From contig CAZIKN010000037.1 in NCBI GenBank assembly GCA_964539805.1, forward strand, positions 1 through 45,617: a DNA stretch of 45,617 bases, read 5' to 3'. Below the pieces are notes generated by a model. The model had not been told where the DNA came from, made no database searches, and worked only from the letters and a program-made list of their open reading frames with translations. This DNA is from M3007 sp964539805. Lineage in GTDB: Bacteria; Bacteroidota; Bacteroidia; Chitinophagales; Saprospiraceae. The position numbers and the translations under genes were made by a program. How positions within the stretch are numbered: position 1 is the first letter of the stretch; each line of letters opens with the position of its first letter. Below are positions 24,876 through 33,872 of the stretch, in pieces.

Positions 24876-26574
24876 TCTCTTTGCCTGCTAAAATCGTCTT
24901 AATTACCTTTGCTTTTAGCATTTGCTCCGGAGGACACTGTAACAGGTCTGTATCCAAAACAATAATGTCCGCATACTTGCCGGGCGTGAGGCTGCCTTTG
25001 TCTTTTTCTTCAAAAGCAGCGAATGCATTCCATAAAGTGTAGGAAAGCAATGCCTCCGTACGGGTCATTTTTTGGTATGGGAAAAAGGCCATGCCGCTGT
25101 CCGTCCGTTTGCGGGTAACTGCCGCATAAAGGCAGGGCAAAGGATTTACCTCTTCTACCGGGGCATCCGTGCCATTGGCCATGCGGGCACCTGAGTCTAT
25201 GATACTGCGCCAAGGGTAGGCACCGGTTTTAGCGCGGGTTTCACCGAGGCGCTTGACCACAAAAGGGGCATCACTGGTGCAATGCACCGCTTGCATGGAG
25301 GCTATGGCCCCGATTTGCTTAAAGCGCGGAATATCTTGAGGATCAACATGTTGTGCGTGTTCTACGCGCCAACGCATATCCTGTCCGGCTGTCATATTTT
25401 GTTCAAAAACATCTAATAATTCCCGGTTGGCCCTATCTCCAATGGCATGCACACAGTATTGCAAGCCGTATTGTTTGCATACGGCGGCGATGGCCGCAAT
25501 CGTGTCCACAGGGGTAGTATTTTGCCCAATATGACCGGGCTTATCGCTGTAGGGCGCAAGCAGCCAGGCACCGTACGAGCCCAGCGCGCCATCAAAATAG
25601 GCTTTCACCGCGCGCGAGGTAAAAAAGCCATCACCGAGGCCTATTTGTGGGTACTGGCTCAACTTGGGATAATCCGCAGCAGCAGGTTGGGCCACCATTG
25701 CCCAAAGGCGCAAGCCCAGTTTTTTTTCTTCGGCCATCCGGCGATATTGGCCTAATTCCCAAAAATCACTGCCAGCATCCTGAAAAGAGGTTATGCCCAA
25801 TTGAAGGCAATGCCTTGATGCCAAGGCTATACTTTCTTCAAAAGCAGCCACTTTTTGTGCTTCAGTTTGGCTCTGTTTCCAGGCACTCAACGGTTTTTCT
25901 ATCAGGTTCATGGCATTTTCCTCAAAAACACCAATCGCGCGCCCTTGGGCATCCCGTACAATGCGTCCGCCCTCGGGGTCAGGCGTATGGGCATCGGCAT
26001 CTATCCAGGCCAACTCCATCGCTTTGGCATTGGCGATAAGCGCATGGCCACTGGCATGGTAAAGTACCATTGGGTGATCAGGCGAAACGGCACTAAGGGC
26101 ATCATGGTAAGGATAGCCATTTACGTTTCTGGCAGGTGTAGCATCCCATTTTTCCTGATGCCAACCCCTCCCCTCAATCCATGTTCCCGGAGCAGCATCT
26201 TTGGCCTTTGCGGCGGCCTGAAGGACTATTTCATCCCAGTTTTTACTGTATAACAGGTTAAGGTTTTTGAGGCTACGGCCCAAACCATTAAAATGTCCAT
26301 GCCCTTCAATAAAGCCCGGCATCACAAACTGCCCCTCCAAATCAAGCAGTTGTGTGTGTTTAGAAGCTAATTTTTTGATTTCCTCATCCTGACCCAATGC
26401 CAGTATGCGGTCGCCCCCTATGGCTATAGCAGTGGCCTGGCTGTAATTGCTATCAGCCGTAAACAAATGGCCGTGAAACAAAATAAGTTCGGGAGCGGCC
26501 TGCTTGGGTCCGCTGGCACAGCGGGCAAAAGCAAGGGCAAACAGAATGGCTATCGGTGATCTGGAATGACGCAT
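24868..26574 (-). CDS. YtcJ-like amidohydrolase (amidohydro_3) lipoprotein
   Basis: I chose ATG 26574 (MRHSRSPIAILFALAFARCAS), which gives a lipoprotein signal with lipobox FARC; the upstream ATG at 26649 lacks it. 568 residues. Amidohydrolase marks are LEGQFVMPGFIEGHGHF (metal-binding HxH), WIEGRGWHQEKWD, YCVHAIGDRANRE (metal His), WRVEHAQHVDP and NGTDAPVEEVNP (catalytic Asp). The C-terminal DKGSLTPGKYADIIVLD is the usual closing strand. The family hydrolyses amides, formamides or related C-N bonds with one or two metal ions; the substrate cannot be told from sequence. Being a lipoprotein it should act in the periplasm or at the outer membrane. It lies 99 bp downstream of the CcmF-like gene but probably is not functionally linked. 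Confidence 0.88.
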   Translation of the reverse strand: MRHSRSPIAILFALAFARCASGPKQAAPELILFHGHLFTADSNYSQATAIAIGGDRILALGQDEEIKKLASKHTQLLDLEGQFVMPGFIEGHGHFNGLGRSLKNLNLLYSKNWDEIVLQAAAKAKDAAPGTWIEGRGWHQEKWDATPARNVNGYPYHDALSAVSPDHPMVLYHASGHALIANAKAMELAWIDADAHTPDPEGGRIVRDAQGRAIGVFEENAMNLIEKPLSAWKQSQTEAQKVAAFEESIALASRHCLQLGITSFQDAGSDFWELGQYRRMAEEKKLGLRLWAMVAQPAAADYPKLSQYPQIGLGDGFFTSRAVKAYFDGALGSYGAWLLAPYSDKPGHIGQNTTPVDTIAAIAAVCKQYGLQYCVHAIGDRANRELLDVFEQNMTAGQDMRWRVEHAQHVDPQDIPRFKQIGAIASMQAVHCTSDAPFVVKRLGETRAKTGAYPWRSIIDSGARMANGTDAPVEEVNPLPCLYAAVTRKRTDSGMAFFPYQKMTRTEALLSYTLWNAFAAFEEKDKGSLTPGKYADIIVLDTDLLQCPPEQMLKAKVIKTILAGKEIK

Positions 26575-26673
26575 AAGGAAAAAATATGGTGGACCGGGAC
26601 ATGCTTCATCCCAGTAGCCACAAAGGTACGGCGGGCATGAAGTTATCAAACCCGGCTCCGACCTAATTTTTCC

Positions 26674-29541
26674 CTACAACACAAACAAACGCCTGAAGTA
26701 AGCCATAACCAAGCCAAAAAGCATTAAAATTGAGCCAATCCAGACCAAATTGATACCCGGAAATACAATAGCTTCCAGTACAATAAAGTCCGAACGCTCA
26801 ACATTGCTGGCTATTTGCAAGGGTAGGCGGCGCATTTCGGATGTGTTCTCTGCTACACCTATATATAGTACACCAGCCTGAGGATCAATCCTTTCAAATC
26901 GGAAATGCAGGCCAAGTGCAGCAGCCTCATCCTTCAAGGTCAATTGTTGGTTGTTGCGGATCAGGTAAACAGGCGTCGCTTTGTCCTTTCTACCATCAGG
27001 CGCGGTTATTTCAAGGCCCGCACCCACCGCAATATCATTGTTCTCAGGGGTGTAAAGGGGATGCTTGATGTCCTTTACCACCTGGGCAAAATGGATTGTG
27101 TACCCCTTATACTCAAACGTTCCACCCTCTTTCACCCCAAATTCCTGATATTTCAAACCTTCTTCAGCTTTAAAGGCCTGAGCCATGGTAGCTTCCGTCA
27201 GGCGGATTTTTAAACGCAGCTGACCTATCATGTGTGATACTGAAAACGCGCCCTGACCCGGCCTGAAGTACAGCATAGGCACCATGGGATAAGCACGGTC
27301 ACTACCCTTTTCAAAGGCTCTGATTTTGAGGCCAATGGCGAGATCTCCATTTTCCGGCTTATAATCGGGATGTACCGGGCTTTTGGTCACTTCATCCACA
27401 ATCAACCATTGCTTGTCCAAAAAGAGTGTATCCCCTACAAGCGCCTCATAATCAGTCCATTTAATACTATCCTCCATTTGCTTAGCATACTCGGGCTCCA
27501 ATTCTGATTTGGGCAACGAGGACACATGGGTAAAAATATCATGATCCCAATAATGTTGCGTGGAAGGATTGCTGGCCACAATTTTTTCAAAATTGCGGTC
27601 ATACATAACATTGGGGTAAAGGGTAAACTGCTCACCTGTAGGGTTACCTGCTGTGTCCCTGCGCTGAAAAACGACCTTAAAGGTACGGGTCTGGCGTTCA
27701 ATGGTATCGGACAGATAGGTGGCCGTCAGGTTGCCCTTGATGGGCATGGGTGCTTCTTTCAAAAGGGTTACGTTTTTGCCCAATCGTTCGGCATCCATGC
27801 CTTCCACCAGGCCTTCCATGGCAAAACGATTGGACGAAATCCAGGTTTTGCCCAAACCGGTGCTCAATATGCCCAACAGCAGCAATCCAAAGCCCAGGTG
27901 GGATACAGCGGAGCCTGCAAGTTTCAGGTTACCACGCAATATTGAGATAACATAATCTGCATTGGCTACCACGGCAAACATACCGGAGAACAAAAAGGCA
28001 TACAACTGCCACGCATTAACGTCAATCCATGTTTTGTTGATTACGGTAAGCAGGGCAGCGCCAACCGTAGCCAATGCCATGTGGGTCACAAATTTTTTCC
28101 GGTAAGCGGCCCAATTGCGTTCATTGTAGCGCATAAACTGCGCAACGCCCGTGAGTAGGCCAATAAACACTGCAATCCATAACTGATAACGATTGTGGTG
28201 CTCTACCGGATCCTTTAAGGCCCAATCTGTACCAAAAATCTTGTTGAATACGGGCAGTGAGGTGGCAACCGTAATCAAAACAGAAGAGAACAATAAGACC
28301 AAGGCTCCGATGAACATCCAAAATTCTCTTGAATTTATGCTTTCTTCTGCTTTTTTATTGATTTCTGTATGCATTTCCGCTCTTTCCACCCCATCATGCC
28401 CCGCCACAAAGTTTATCTTCTGATCTACGGCAATATACACATCCGGCACTTGCTTATAGGTCATACCAAACATAGCGATAGCACCCAGGGTAAACACGGT
28501 CATAAACAAAACCAATTGGAAACCAAGCCCCATCTCAGTAAAACTATGCACGGAAGACTCGCCCAACACTCCGCTTCGCGTCAGATAGGTAGAGTACAAG
28601 ATCAACAGGAAAGAGGCTAAATAGAAACCATAAGTGCTGCGTATGCTGTATCCCGTAGAGCGGGCCACTAAGTTGGTATGTATGCCCGCTATCATAATCA
28701 ACCACGGCACAAGGGATGCGTTCTCTACCGGGTCCCAGGCCCAATAGCCTGCAAAAGAAAGCGCTTCGTATGCCCAAACACCGCCCATCAAAATCCCCGT
28801 GCCTAATATGGCAGCAGAAAACAAAGCCCAGTTTAAGGCCGGGCGAAGCCATTCCCGATGCTCGCGCAGCCACATGCCCGCTACCGCAAACGCAAATGGC
28901 ACAATGGTGGAGGCAAAGCCAAGGAACAAGGTTGGCGGGTGAATGGTCATCCAATAATTTTGGAGCAACGGGTTAAGGCCATTTCCCTTTATTTTTTCCA
29001 AATAATTGGCTTGTGCAAAAATGGGGGCATCCATGATATCGCGCAATAAGTCAAAAGGGCTTGCTCCTAAACGGAAAGCATTAAAATAAATACCCAGCAA
29101 CATGGAAGCAATAAATGTCTCCGCAAGGGCAATGACGGTCATCACAGGAGCCTCCCATTTGCCCGCCCGCCACATCAATACGCCTGCCAATACCACATGC
29201 CAGAAGCTCCAGAGCAGGAAACTACCCTGCTGCTCCTTCCAAAAGGCAGAAAACACATAACGGGTAGGCAGATCATCCGATACATTAGCCCATGCATACT
29301 GGTATTCATACATTTTACCCGTAAGGATCACAAATAAAGTAGCAATCACGCCAATAGTGGCCAAGCCATGTAATGCAAAAGCAAAACGCCCCAGGTTCAA
29401 CCAGGGCCGCTGCTCCTTCAATTGACGATTTTTAGTGGCCAGAAAAAAAGAAATAAATGATAAAAGGCCAGCTGCGAAAGAAGCAACCACGAACAAATGG
29501 CCCCAACGGCCCGGCATCAGATTCTCGCCTATATATTCCAT
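26674..29541 (-). CDS. ccmF: CcmF/CcsA-type cytochrome c heme lyase
   Basis: I chose ATG 29541 (MEYIGENLMPGRWGHLFV); 955 residues. Many transmembrane helices are visible. The family's WWD heme-handling motif appears as GYWAWDPVENASLVPWLIMI (near residue 270), and nearby HPPTLFLGFA supplies a conserved heme-ligand His. A large C-terminal extracytoplasmic part (about 580-920; TYLSDTIERQ, YPNVMYDRNF) ends in a last helix (GINLVWIGSILMLFGLVMAY). The length matches the enlarged CcmF/CcsA proteins of Bacteroidota. The enzyme attaches heme to the CxxCH motif of apocytochromes c in the periplasm. The usual ccmB/C/E neighbours are absent from this window. A -7 box TATCTTTG lies at 29670-29677, giving a leader of about 120 nt. 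Confidence 0.88.
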   Translation of the reverse strand: MEYIGENLMPGRWGHLFVVASFAAGLLSFISFFLATKNRQLKEQRPWLNLGRFAFALHGLATIGVIATLFVILTGKMYEYQYAWANVSDDLPTRYVFSAFWKEQQGSFLLWSFWHVVLAGVLMWRAGKWEAPVMTVIALAETFIASMLLGIYFNAFRLGASPFDLLRDIMDAPIFAQANYLEKIKGNGLNPLLQNYWMTIHPPTLFLGFASTIVPFAFAVAGMWLREHREWLRPALNWALFSAAILGTGILMGGVWAYEALSFAGYWAWDPVENASLVPWLIMIAGIHTNLVARSTGYSIRSTYGFYLASFLLILYSTYLTRSGVLGESSVHSFTEMGLGFQLVLFMTVFTLGAIAMFGMTYKQVPDVYIAVDQKINFVAGHDGVERAEMHTEINKKAEESINSREFWMFIGALVLLFSSVLITVATSLPVFNKIFGTDWALKDPVEHHNRYQLWIAVFIGLLTGVAQFMRYNERNWAAYRKKFVTHMALATVGAALLTVINKTWIDVNAWQLYAFLFSGMFAVVANADYVISILRGNLKLAGSAVSHLGFGLLLLGILSTGLGKTWISSNRFAMEGLVEGMDAERLGKNVTLLKEAPMPIKGNLTATYLSDTIERQTRTFKVVFQRRDTAGNPTGEQFTLYPNVMYDRNFEKIVASNPSTQHYWDHDIFTHVSSLPKSELEPEYAKQMEDSIKWTDYEALVGDTLFLDKQWLIVDEVTKSPVHPDYKPENGDLAIGLKIRAFEKGSDRAYPMVPMLYFRPGQGAFSVSHMIGQLRLKIRLTEATMAQAFKAEEGLKYQEFGVKEGGTFEYKGYTIHFAQVVKDIKHPLYTPENNDIAVGAGLEITAPDGRKDKATPVYLIRNNQQLTLKDEAAALGLHFRFERIDPQAGVLYIGVAENTSEMRRLPLQIASNVERSDFIVLEAIVFPGINLVWIGSILMLFGLVMAYFRRLFVL

Positions 29542-29669
29542 GAACGAAGTGATTTTGAATACTGAAAAACGCCCAACAAAACATATTGGCCTGTCAAAAG
29601 TTGACAAAAGGCAGACTATAGAAAGCGTTTTGCCTTACGCTAACGAAAAATCCATGCCGAACGTTTGGG

Positions 29670-29677
29670 CAAAGATA
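29670..29677 (-). promoter_or_regulatory. TATCTTTG -7 box upstream of the CcmF-like gene
   Basis: Exact TAnnTTTG match on the minus strand, in the roughly 400-bp gene-free gap 29542-29941. That gap also holds a repeat copy and a terminator but no gene. No -33 TTTG is seen at the normal spacing. Confidence 0.45.
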
Positions 29678-29731
29678 GAAAGAGTTTGGGCGGCCAGTTC
29701 TTCTTTTCTCACAATGAAATTTTATCGTTAC

Positions 29732-29838
29732 TATAGTCAACGCAAAGTGGTTTTGAATCACTCGCGTCTGTAAATCTTTAAAAATCAGGTAAATCAATCC
29801 TGTAAATTTTCAAAATCACTCAAATCCTGGTATAAAAT
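29732..29838. repeat. Intergenic repeat, copy 2 (about 107 bp)
   Basis: From TATAGTCAACGCAAAGTGG to GGTATAAAAT, matching 17445-17552 in the same orientation, with an identical GTCTGTAAATCTTTAAAAAT core and scattered differences elsewhere. No ORF. It lies between the CcmF-like promoter and the terminator of the small gene at 29942-30277. Confidence 0.8.
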
Positions 29839-29880
29839 ATTGCTGCATCGCAAAAAAGGAAGGCTACATCAGGTGCGCCT

Positions 29881-29913
29881 TAAAAAAGAAAAGCCTCACC
29901 CTTTGGTGAAGCT
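29881..29913 (-). terminator. Rho-independent terminator after the small unknown gene
   Basis: On the minus strand AGCTTCACC-AAAG-GGTGAGGCT forms a 9-bp stem (one G-T pair), followed by TTTCTTTTTTA. It lies about 28 bases past the stop at 29942 and fits a classic intrinsic terminator for the 30758-29942 gene pair. Confidence 0.8.
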
Positions 29914-29941
29914 CTTCTAACTGTGTATAGTGCTGTTACAG

Positions 29942-30277
29942 TCAAATGAATAGGAGCGCGGTCTTCAGGGCAAGCTTAAGTACGTCAACAGCGACATCTT
30001 CAAACTTAACCTTCGAAATTGACATCTCTTCGAGCAATTCGATTTTCAACTGCGCCCAACGGCCCTTGACCAAAAGTTCAAGGTCTTCGCCGGTTATTTT
30101 TTTATCAGCGGCCATTTCGGTGTATCTGGCCACGTCATTTTTTAGGTTTTGATGCAATTTTAGGGCAGCCTCTTCATAGTGTTTTTTCCTGCGCTTGATG
30201 AAGGTGCCAACCATATCAACAACTTGATTATCCAAATTATCAAGTGCTTCCCTTATATTGCTTGCTTGTTCAGGCAT
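29942..30277 (-). CDS. Small hypothetical protein, helical
   Basis: 111 residues, not recognised. It is charged and strongly helical (IREALDNLDNQVVDMVGTFI, RRKKHYEEAALKLHQNL, LVKGRWAQLKIELLEE) with a hydrophobic tail (VLKLALKTALLFI) that could be a short amphipathic or membrane-associating helix. No signal peptide, so probably cytoplasmic. It follows the lipoprotein gene by 55 bp and is closed by a strong terminator, so the two are likely co-transcribed. The codon usage and clean start/stop structure support a real gene. No function is proposed. Confidence 0.7.
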   Translation of the reverse strand: MPEQASNIREALDNLDNQVVDMVGTFIKRRKKHYEEAALKLHQNLKNDVARYTEMAADKKITGEDLELLVKGRWAQLKIELLEEMSISKVKFEDVAVDVLKLALKTALLFI

Positions 30278-30332
30278 GATATTGTGTATTGTTTGAGAAG
30301 AAAACCTGTGTTATCCACAGAAATCCTGCATA

Positions 30333-30758
30333 CTACTTCTTTTTAGCATTTTCTGCACGCTTGATCGAATCAAAGCTCTTGGTAACCTGCTTTGTGGATT
30401 CCATAATGAAATCCTTGTCCAACTTTCCCTTTTCCTTCCAGCGATTGAAAAAGGGAGTTGCCAGGTCATCTTTGAGAATCTTCCACATCTGTGCTATTTC
30501 CTTGTTGCGTTTGATACTTGCGGCATGTTCTTGCGCCTTGCCAAGCTCCATCAAAAAATCATTGGCGGCTTTCTCATTGTTGCTGTATTCTCCGGTTGCT
30601 TTGGCCATAAGTGCAGGGGCTGTAGTGCCCAGCGTTTTGGCATAATCTGATCCTGTTGGATCAAATTTTGGAGAACAGGATTGTGTTGTAGTAGCCACTA
30701 CAAAACCCATCAAAAATAAGAACGTGACCGGTTTAAAGGACAACAATAATGCTTTCAT
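30333..30758 (-). CDS. Hypothetical lipoprotein
   Basis: 141 residues. The signal sequence MKALLLSFKPVTFLFLMGFV ends in a lipobox-like TTQSC, giving a lipid-anchored protein. The mature part is helical and lysine-rich (YSNNEKAANDFLMELGKAQE, IAQMWKILKDDLATPFFNRW, FDSIKRAENAKKK). No family recognised. It is the first gene of a two-gene minus-strand unit with the 111-residue helical protein. The 197-bp region upstream (30759-30955) is AT-rich and shows no gene and no clear promoter box. Confidence 0.72.
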   Translation of the reverse strand: MKALLLSFKPVTFLFLMGFVVATTTQSCSPKFDPTGSDYAKTLGTTAPALMAKATGEYSNNEKAANDFLMELGKAQEHAASIKRNKEIAQMWKILKDDLATPFFNRWKEKGKLDKDFIMESTKQVTKSFDSIKRAENAKKK

Positions 30759-30955
30759 AAAGAAACAAGCAGATTAAAAAAGTGAATGACTCCGTCAAAA
30801 ACGGCAGCGAAGTTATGATATTTTATACTGTTTTGAGAAATTTTTTCCTCGAAAAATTTGAATAAGCCCAAGCCATCACTACGATACATCAGTACCTAGG
30901 ATGTCAAAATGCATTAAAAATCCATCTAAAATACTTATTATCAGTATTTTAAAAT

Positions 30956-33802
30956 TTAAAACTTCATTACCTTTTTACTCAAACGGCCACCTTTTGCATC
31001 AAAAAGATTGACAAAATAAATGCCCTGGGGCCAATTTGCTGCATCTATTTCCACTTGCTGCTCACCTGCTGGCAAACTACCCTCAATGATCTGACGAACC
31101 ATGCGCCCACCAGCATCTGTAATCTCAATACGGATATCGGAGCGATCCTCCAAAACAAATTGCATGAAAATCTGGTCCTTTACAGGATTGGGCCAGACGG
31201 ACAAATCACTCAACAAGCCCGAAACTTCGGGAGCTGACAGCACTATACCCGGGGGCAGGGGCACCTTTTTGTCCAAGAGCAAGAGGTATTCCCCTGCTTT
31301 CAGGCTTTGCGTAAGCGTAGTGTTGGCTACCGTAAACTCACGCCCTGTGTAGTAGTCATACCAAGTGCCGTTTGCAGGAAAACTTGCGGTCACATTCTGT
31401 TGTGAAGTCCCCACATTCACCATTAGCACAGCATTGAGGTTAGCGGAGTTGAGGCGAATGGTACGGGTTGATGTTCCCCCTATATTTGCCTGAAAATCAG
31501 TTGTTTCAAACACATCGGTGTTTTTGCGCAGCTGCAGCAGTGCTGCGGTCACATTATAGAGTCTTCTGCGGTTGGGCTCTTGCAAATAATCCCAACGCAC
31601 AGGTTTGTTGGATAAGCGGCAATCATTTTTCACCGTGCCATCTTCACAGGTATTGATGCTAAAATCATAGCCTAATTCTTGAAACTGCCAGAGCATTTTT
31701 GGGCCAGGCACACAAAACAGGATGTTGTTGAGGGCTTCTATCCTGCGCGTGTACACAGGAAGGGTATTGATCAAATAGCCACCACTGGTAGTACCGGACA
31801 CCCGGCAATCATAACCCATGCGCTCCTCATCATGGCTTTCGGCATAGCCAATAGCATGTGCCTTACCCCAGCCACGCTGTACATGTGAAAGCCAGCGCAA
31901 ATCCGCATTGACGTTGGCACCTTTGGCAATGTCACGGAAACTGCCGTTGAGGTTGCCCCAAAGCATCATACCTGCTTCGGCCAACTCTTTTTCTTCTGTA
32001 TTATCTGCAAAATGTTCCAGAATTACATAACATTTTGGATCAATAGACCACATAAAATTGGCGTACTCCTTCCAAAGGGCAACCCTTGTAGCATCATACT
32101 GGCCCCAGGCTCCCACGTTGCCAATGGTATTTTTTTGGGTAAATCCTTTTGACAAATCAAAACGGAAGCCATCCACCCGATATTCTTTTAGCCAGTATTC
32201 AAGACAATTTTTTACATACTCCTTGGTCACCGCACTTTCATGGTTAAAGTCGTTGAAAACATTAAATTCATGCTTTGCCGTAGGATTTAACCACGGATTG
32301 TCCGCAGAGGGCTGGTTTTTGGCCGCATCCCAAAACAACTGGGCCAATGGGCTTGTACCTGTGACATGGTTAAAAACGACATCCAAAATGACCGCAATAT
32401 TCCTTTTGTGGCACTCATCCACAAATCGTTTGAACATTTCCGGCGAGCCATAATATTTGTCAAGGGCCTTGTGGAAAGAAGGATTATAGCCCCAGCTAAG
32501 GTTTCCGTCAAATTCGTTGACGGGCATAAACTGTATGGCTGTTACCCCTAATCTTTGCAAATAATTGAGGGTGTCCAGCATAGTTTGGTAGTTCCGGGTA
32601 CTGATAAAGTCGCGAATCAGGGTTTCATAAATAATCAGTTCTTCATTTTTGGGTCGTTGGTAATTGGTAGCCGTCCAGTTAAATGCAGGTTCGCCGGGGC
32701 GTATGACGGATACCATGCCCGTGGTTTTTCCAGTTGGGTAAGCAGGCAGATTGGGGAAAGTAGATGCGGTAATAAACCCATCATTGCCCGGATCCAACAC
32801 CAATGTGCTCAGGGGATCCGCAAAGCGCTGGACACCGTCACTGAGGTATTGAAACTTGGTATATTGGTTTTCAGGGAGACCCGTGATGTCAATCCACCAG
32901 GTATTGCCGTCCACACTGCGGCGCATTTGATGCTGCGAAGTAATTTTCCAATCATTAAAATCACCAATTACGTGCACGATCTGGCGTTTTGGGGCATAAA
33001 AGGCGAGGCGCACACTGGTACTGCTCAAATAGGTGATGCCAGGTTGAGTGCCTGTGGGTGGGTTTTCTGTAAGCACCGGACTTGCCACAAAATATTGAAA
33101 AACCGAACTGTCCTTTTCAGTGCCCGCCGTAGCGATAAGCATGACATCATGGAGCCCGGGAGCACCAGCGGTGATCGTAGTTTCGAGGTTAACCCCAGTA
33201 GCACTACCCACTTGTGTGCCGTTGTCATAAAGTTTCAGATCAGCTGATTTTGAGGCTGCTGCCTTAATGGCAATATTGGCCCCTGATTGGGTCAGCAAGC
33301 TGCTTTTATCTGGATTGATGAATTTGGTCTGTAAACTGGCACCCGCAGGGTACACGTCATAAAAAATATCGCCACCATCCGCAGCGCGGCCCACTATGTT
33401 GCCTGCTGCATTGCGGAAGACAAATGAAAGCTTAAGCACCTTCTCATTTGCCGGTATCCCATAAAATGAACGGATTTGATATGTTTTTTTCCAAACATTA
33501 GGGCTTGACAGGTTCATTTGTGCTTTTGAATCGGTACTTCCCCAGGTAGTCGCCACGTATTTCCAGTCTGTTGGACTGGTGCTTTTGTCCGTAATGACAC
33601 CCATATGCGCATACACGGGGGCCACACCGAGTAACGCGCCATTACCTTTGGAGGCATCATAAGTGATGGTAACCAAGTCATCGGCTGTGGGGAAAACAGG
33701 GTCGCAAGTGACCTGGGCTTTTGTTGTGGAGGCCGGGAACAGCATACCGCACAAAAGGGTTGCCACCCAAAGCGTGGAAGTAAAAATATTTCTATACATC
33801 AT
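30956..33802 (-). CDS. Secreted GH13 alpha-amylase-family glycosidase with T9SS signal
   Basis: 948 residues; MMYRNIFTSTLWVATLLCGM begins a signal peptide (ATG 33799 is equally possible). An N-terminal beta domain (about 30-155) resembles a starch-binding module, and a CBM48-like domain follows (about 245-345; VRLAFYAPKRQIVHVIGDFN). The GH13 barrel has region I VILDVVFNHV (about 472), region II DGFRFDLSKG with the nucleophile Asp (about 549), region III YVILEHFADN with the acid Glu (about 594) and region IV YAESHDEERM with the transition-state Asp (about 656). The last 80 residues are a T9SS sorting domain (LSVWPNPVKDQIFMQ, DAGGRMV, GIYFVNLFDAKGG). It should cleave alpha-glucans such as starch or glycogen at the cell surface. 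No SusC/D genes accompany it here. Confidence 0.92.
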   Translation of the reverse strand: MMYRNIFTSTLWVATLLCGMLFPASTTKAQVTCDPVFPTADDLVTITYDASKGNGALLGVAPVYAHMGVITDKSTSPTDWKYVATTWGSTDSKAQMNLSSPNVWKKTYQIRSFYGIPANEKVLKLSFVFRNAAGNIVGRAADGGDIFYDVYPAGASLQTKFINPDKSSLLTQSGANIAIKAAASKSADLKLYDNGTQVGSATGVNLETTITAGAPGLHDVMLIATAGTEKDSSVFQYFVASPVLTENPPTGTQPGITYLSSTSVRLAFYAPKRQIVHVIGDFNDWKITSQHQMRRSVDGNTWWIDITGLPENQYTKFQYLSDGVQRFADPLSTLVLDPGNDGFITASTFPNLPAYPTGKTTGMVSVIRPGEPAFNWTATNYQRPKNEELIIYETLIRDFISTRNYQTMLDTLNYLQRLGVTAIQFMPVNEFDGNLSWGYNPSFHKALDKYYGSPEMFKRFVDECHKRNIAVILDVVFNHVTGTSPLAQLFWDAAKNQPSADNPWLNPTAKHEFNVFNDFNHESAVTKEYVKNCLEYWLKEYRVDGFRFDLSKGFTQKNTIGNVGAWGQYDATRVALWKEYANFMWSIDPKCYVILEHFADNTEEKELAEAGMMLWGNLNGSFRDIAKGANVNADLRWLSHVQRGWGKAHAIGYAESHDEERMGYDCRVSGTTSGGYLINTLPVYTRRIEALNNILFCVPGPKMLWQFQELGYDFSINTCEDGTVKNDCRLSNKPVRWDYLQEPNRRRLYNVTAALLQLRKNTDVFETTDFQANIGGTSTRTIRLNSANLNAVLMVNVGTSQQNVTASFPANGTWYDYYTGREFTVANTTLTQSLKAGEYLLLLDKKVPLPPGIVLSAPEVSGLLSDLSVWPNPVKDQIFMQFVLEDRSDIRIEITDAGGRMVRQIIEGSLPAGEQQVEIDAANWPQGIYFVNLFDAKGGRLSKKVMKF

Positions 33803-33823
33803 AATTCAAGTATTATTTTAGGG

Positions 33824-33831
33824 CAAAGATA
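33824..33831 (-). promoter_or_regulatory. TATCTTTG -7 box of the amylase gene
   Basis: Exact consensus on the minus strand 22-29 bases before the start codon, in the 70-bp gap after the TolB/barrel gene. It suggests the amylase is transcribed on its own. No -33 TTTG seen. Confidence 0.5.
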
Positions 33832-33872
33832 GTAAAACTATGATTGGCCGAGTGTCGGATACAATCCAAACA

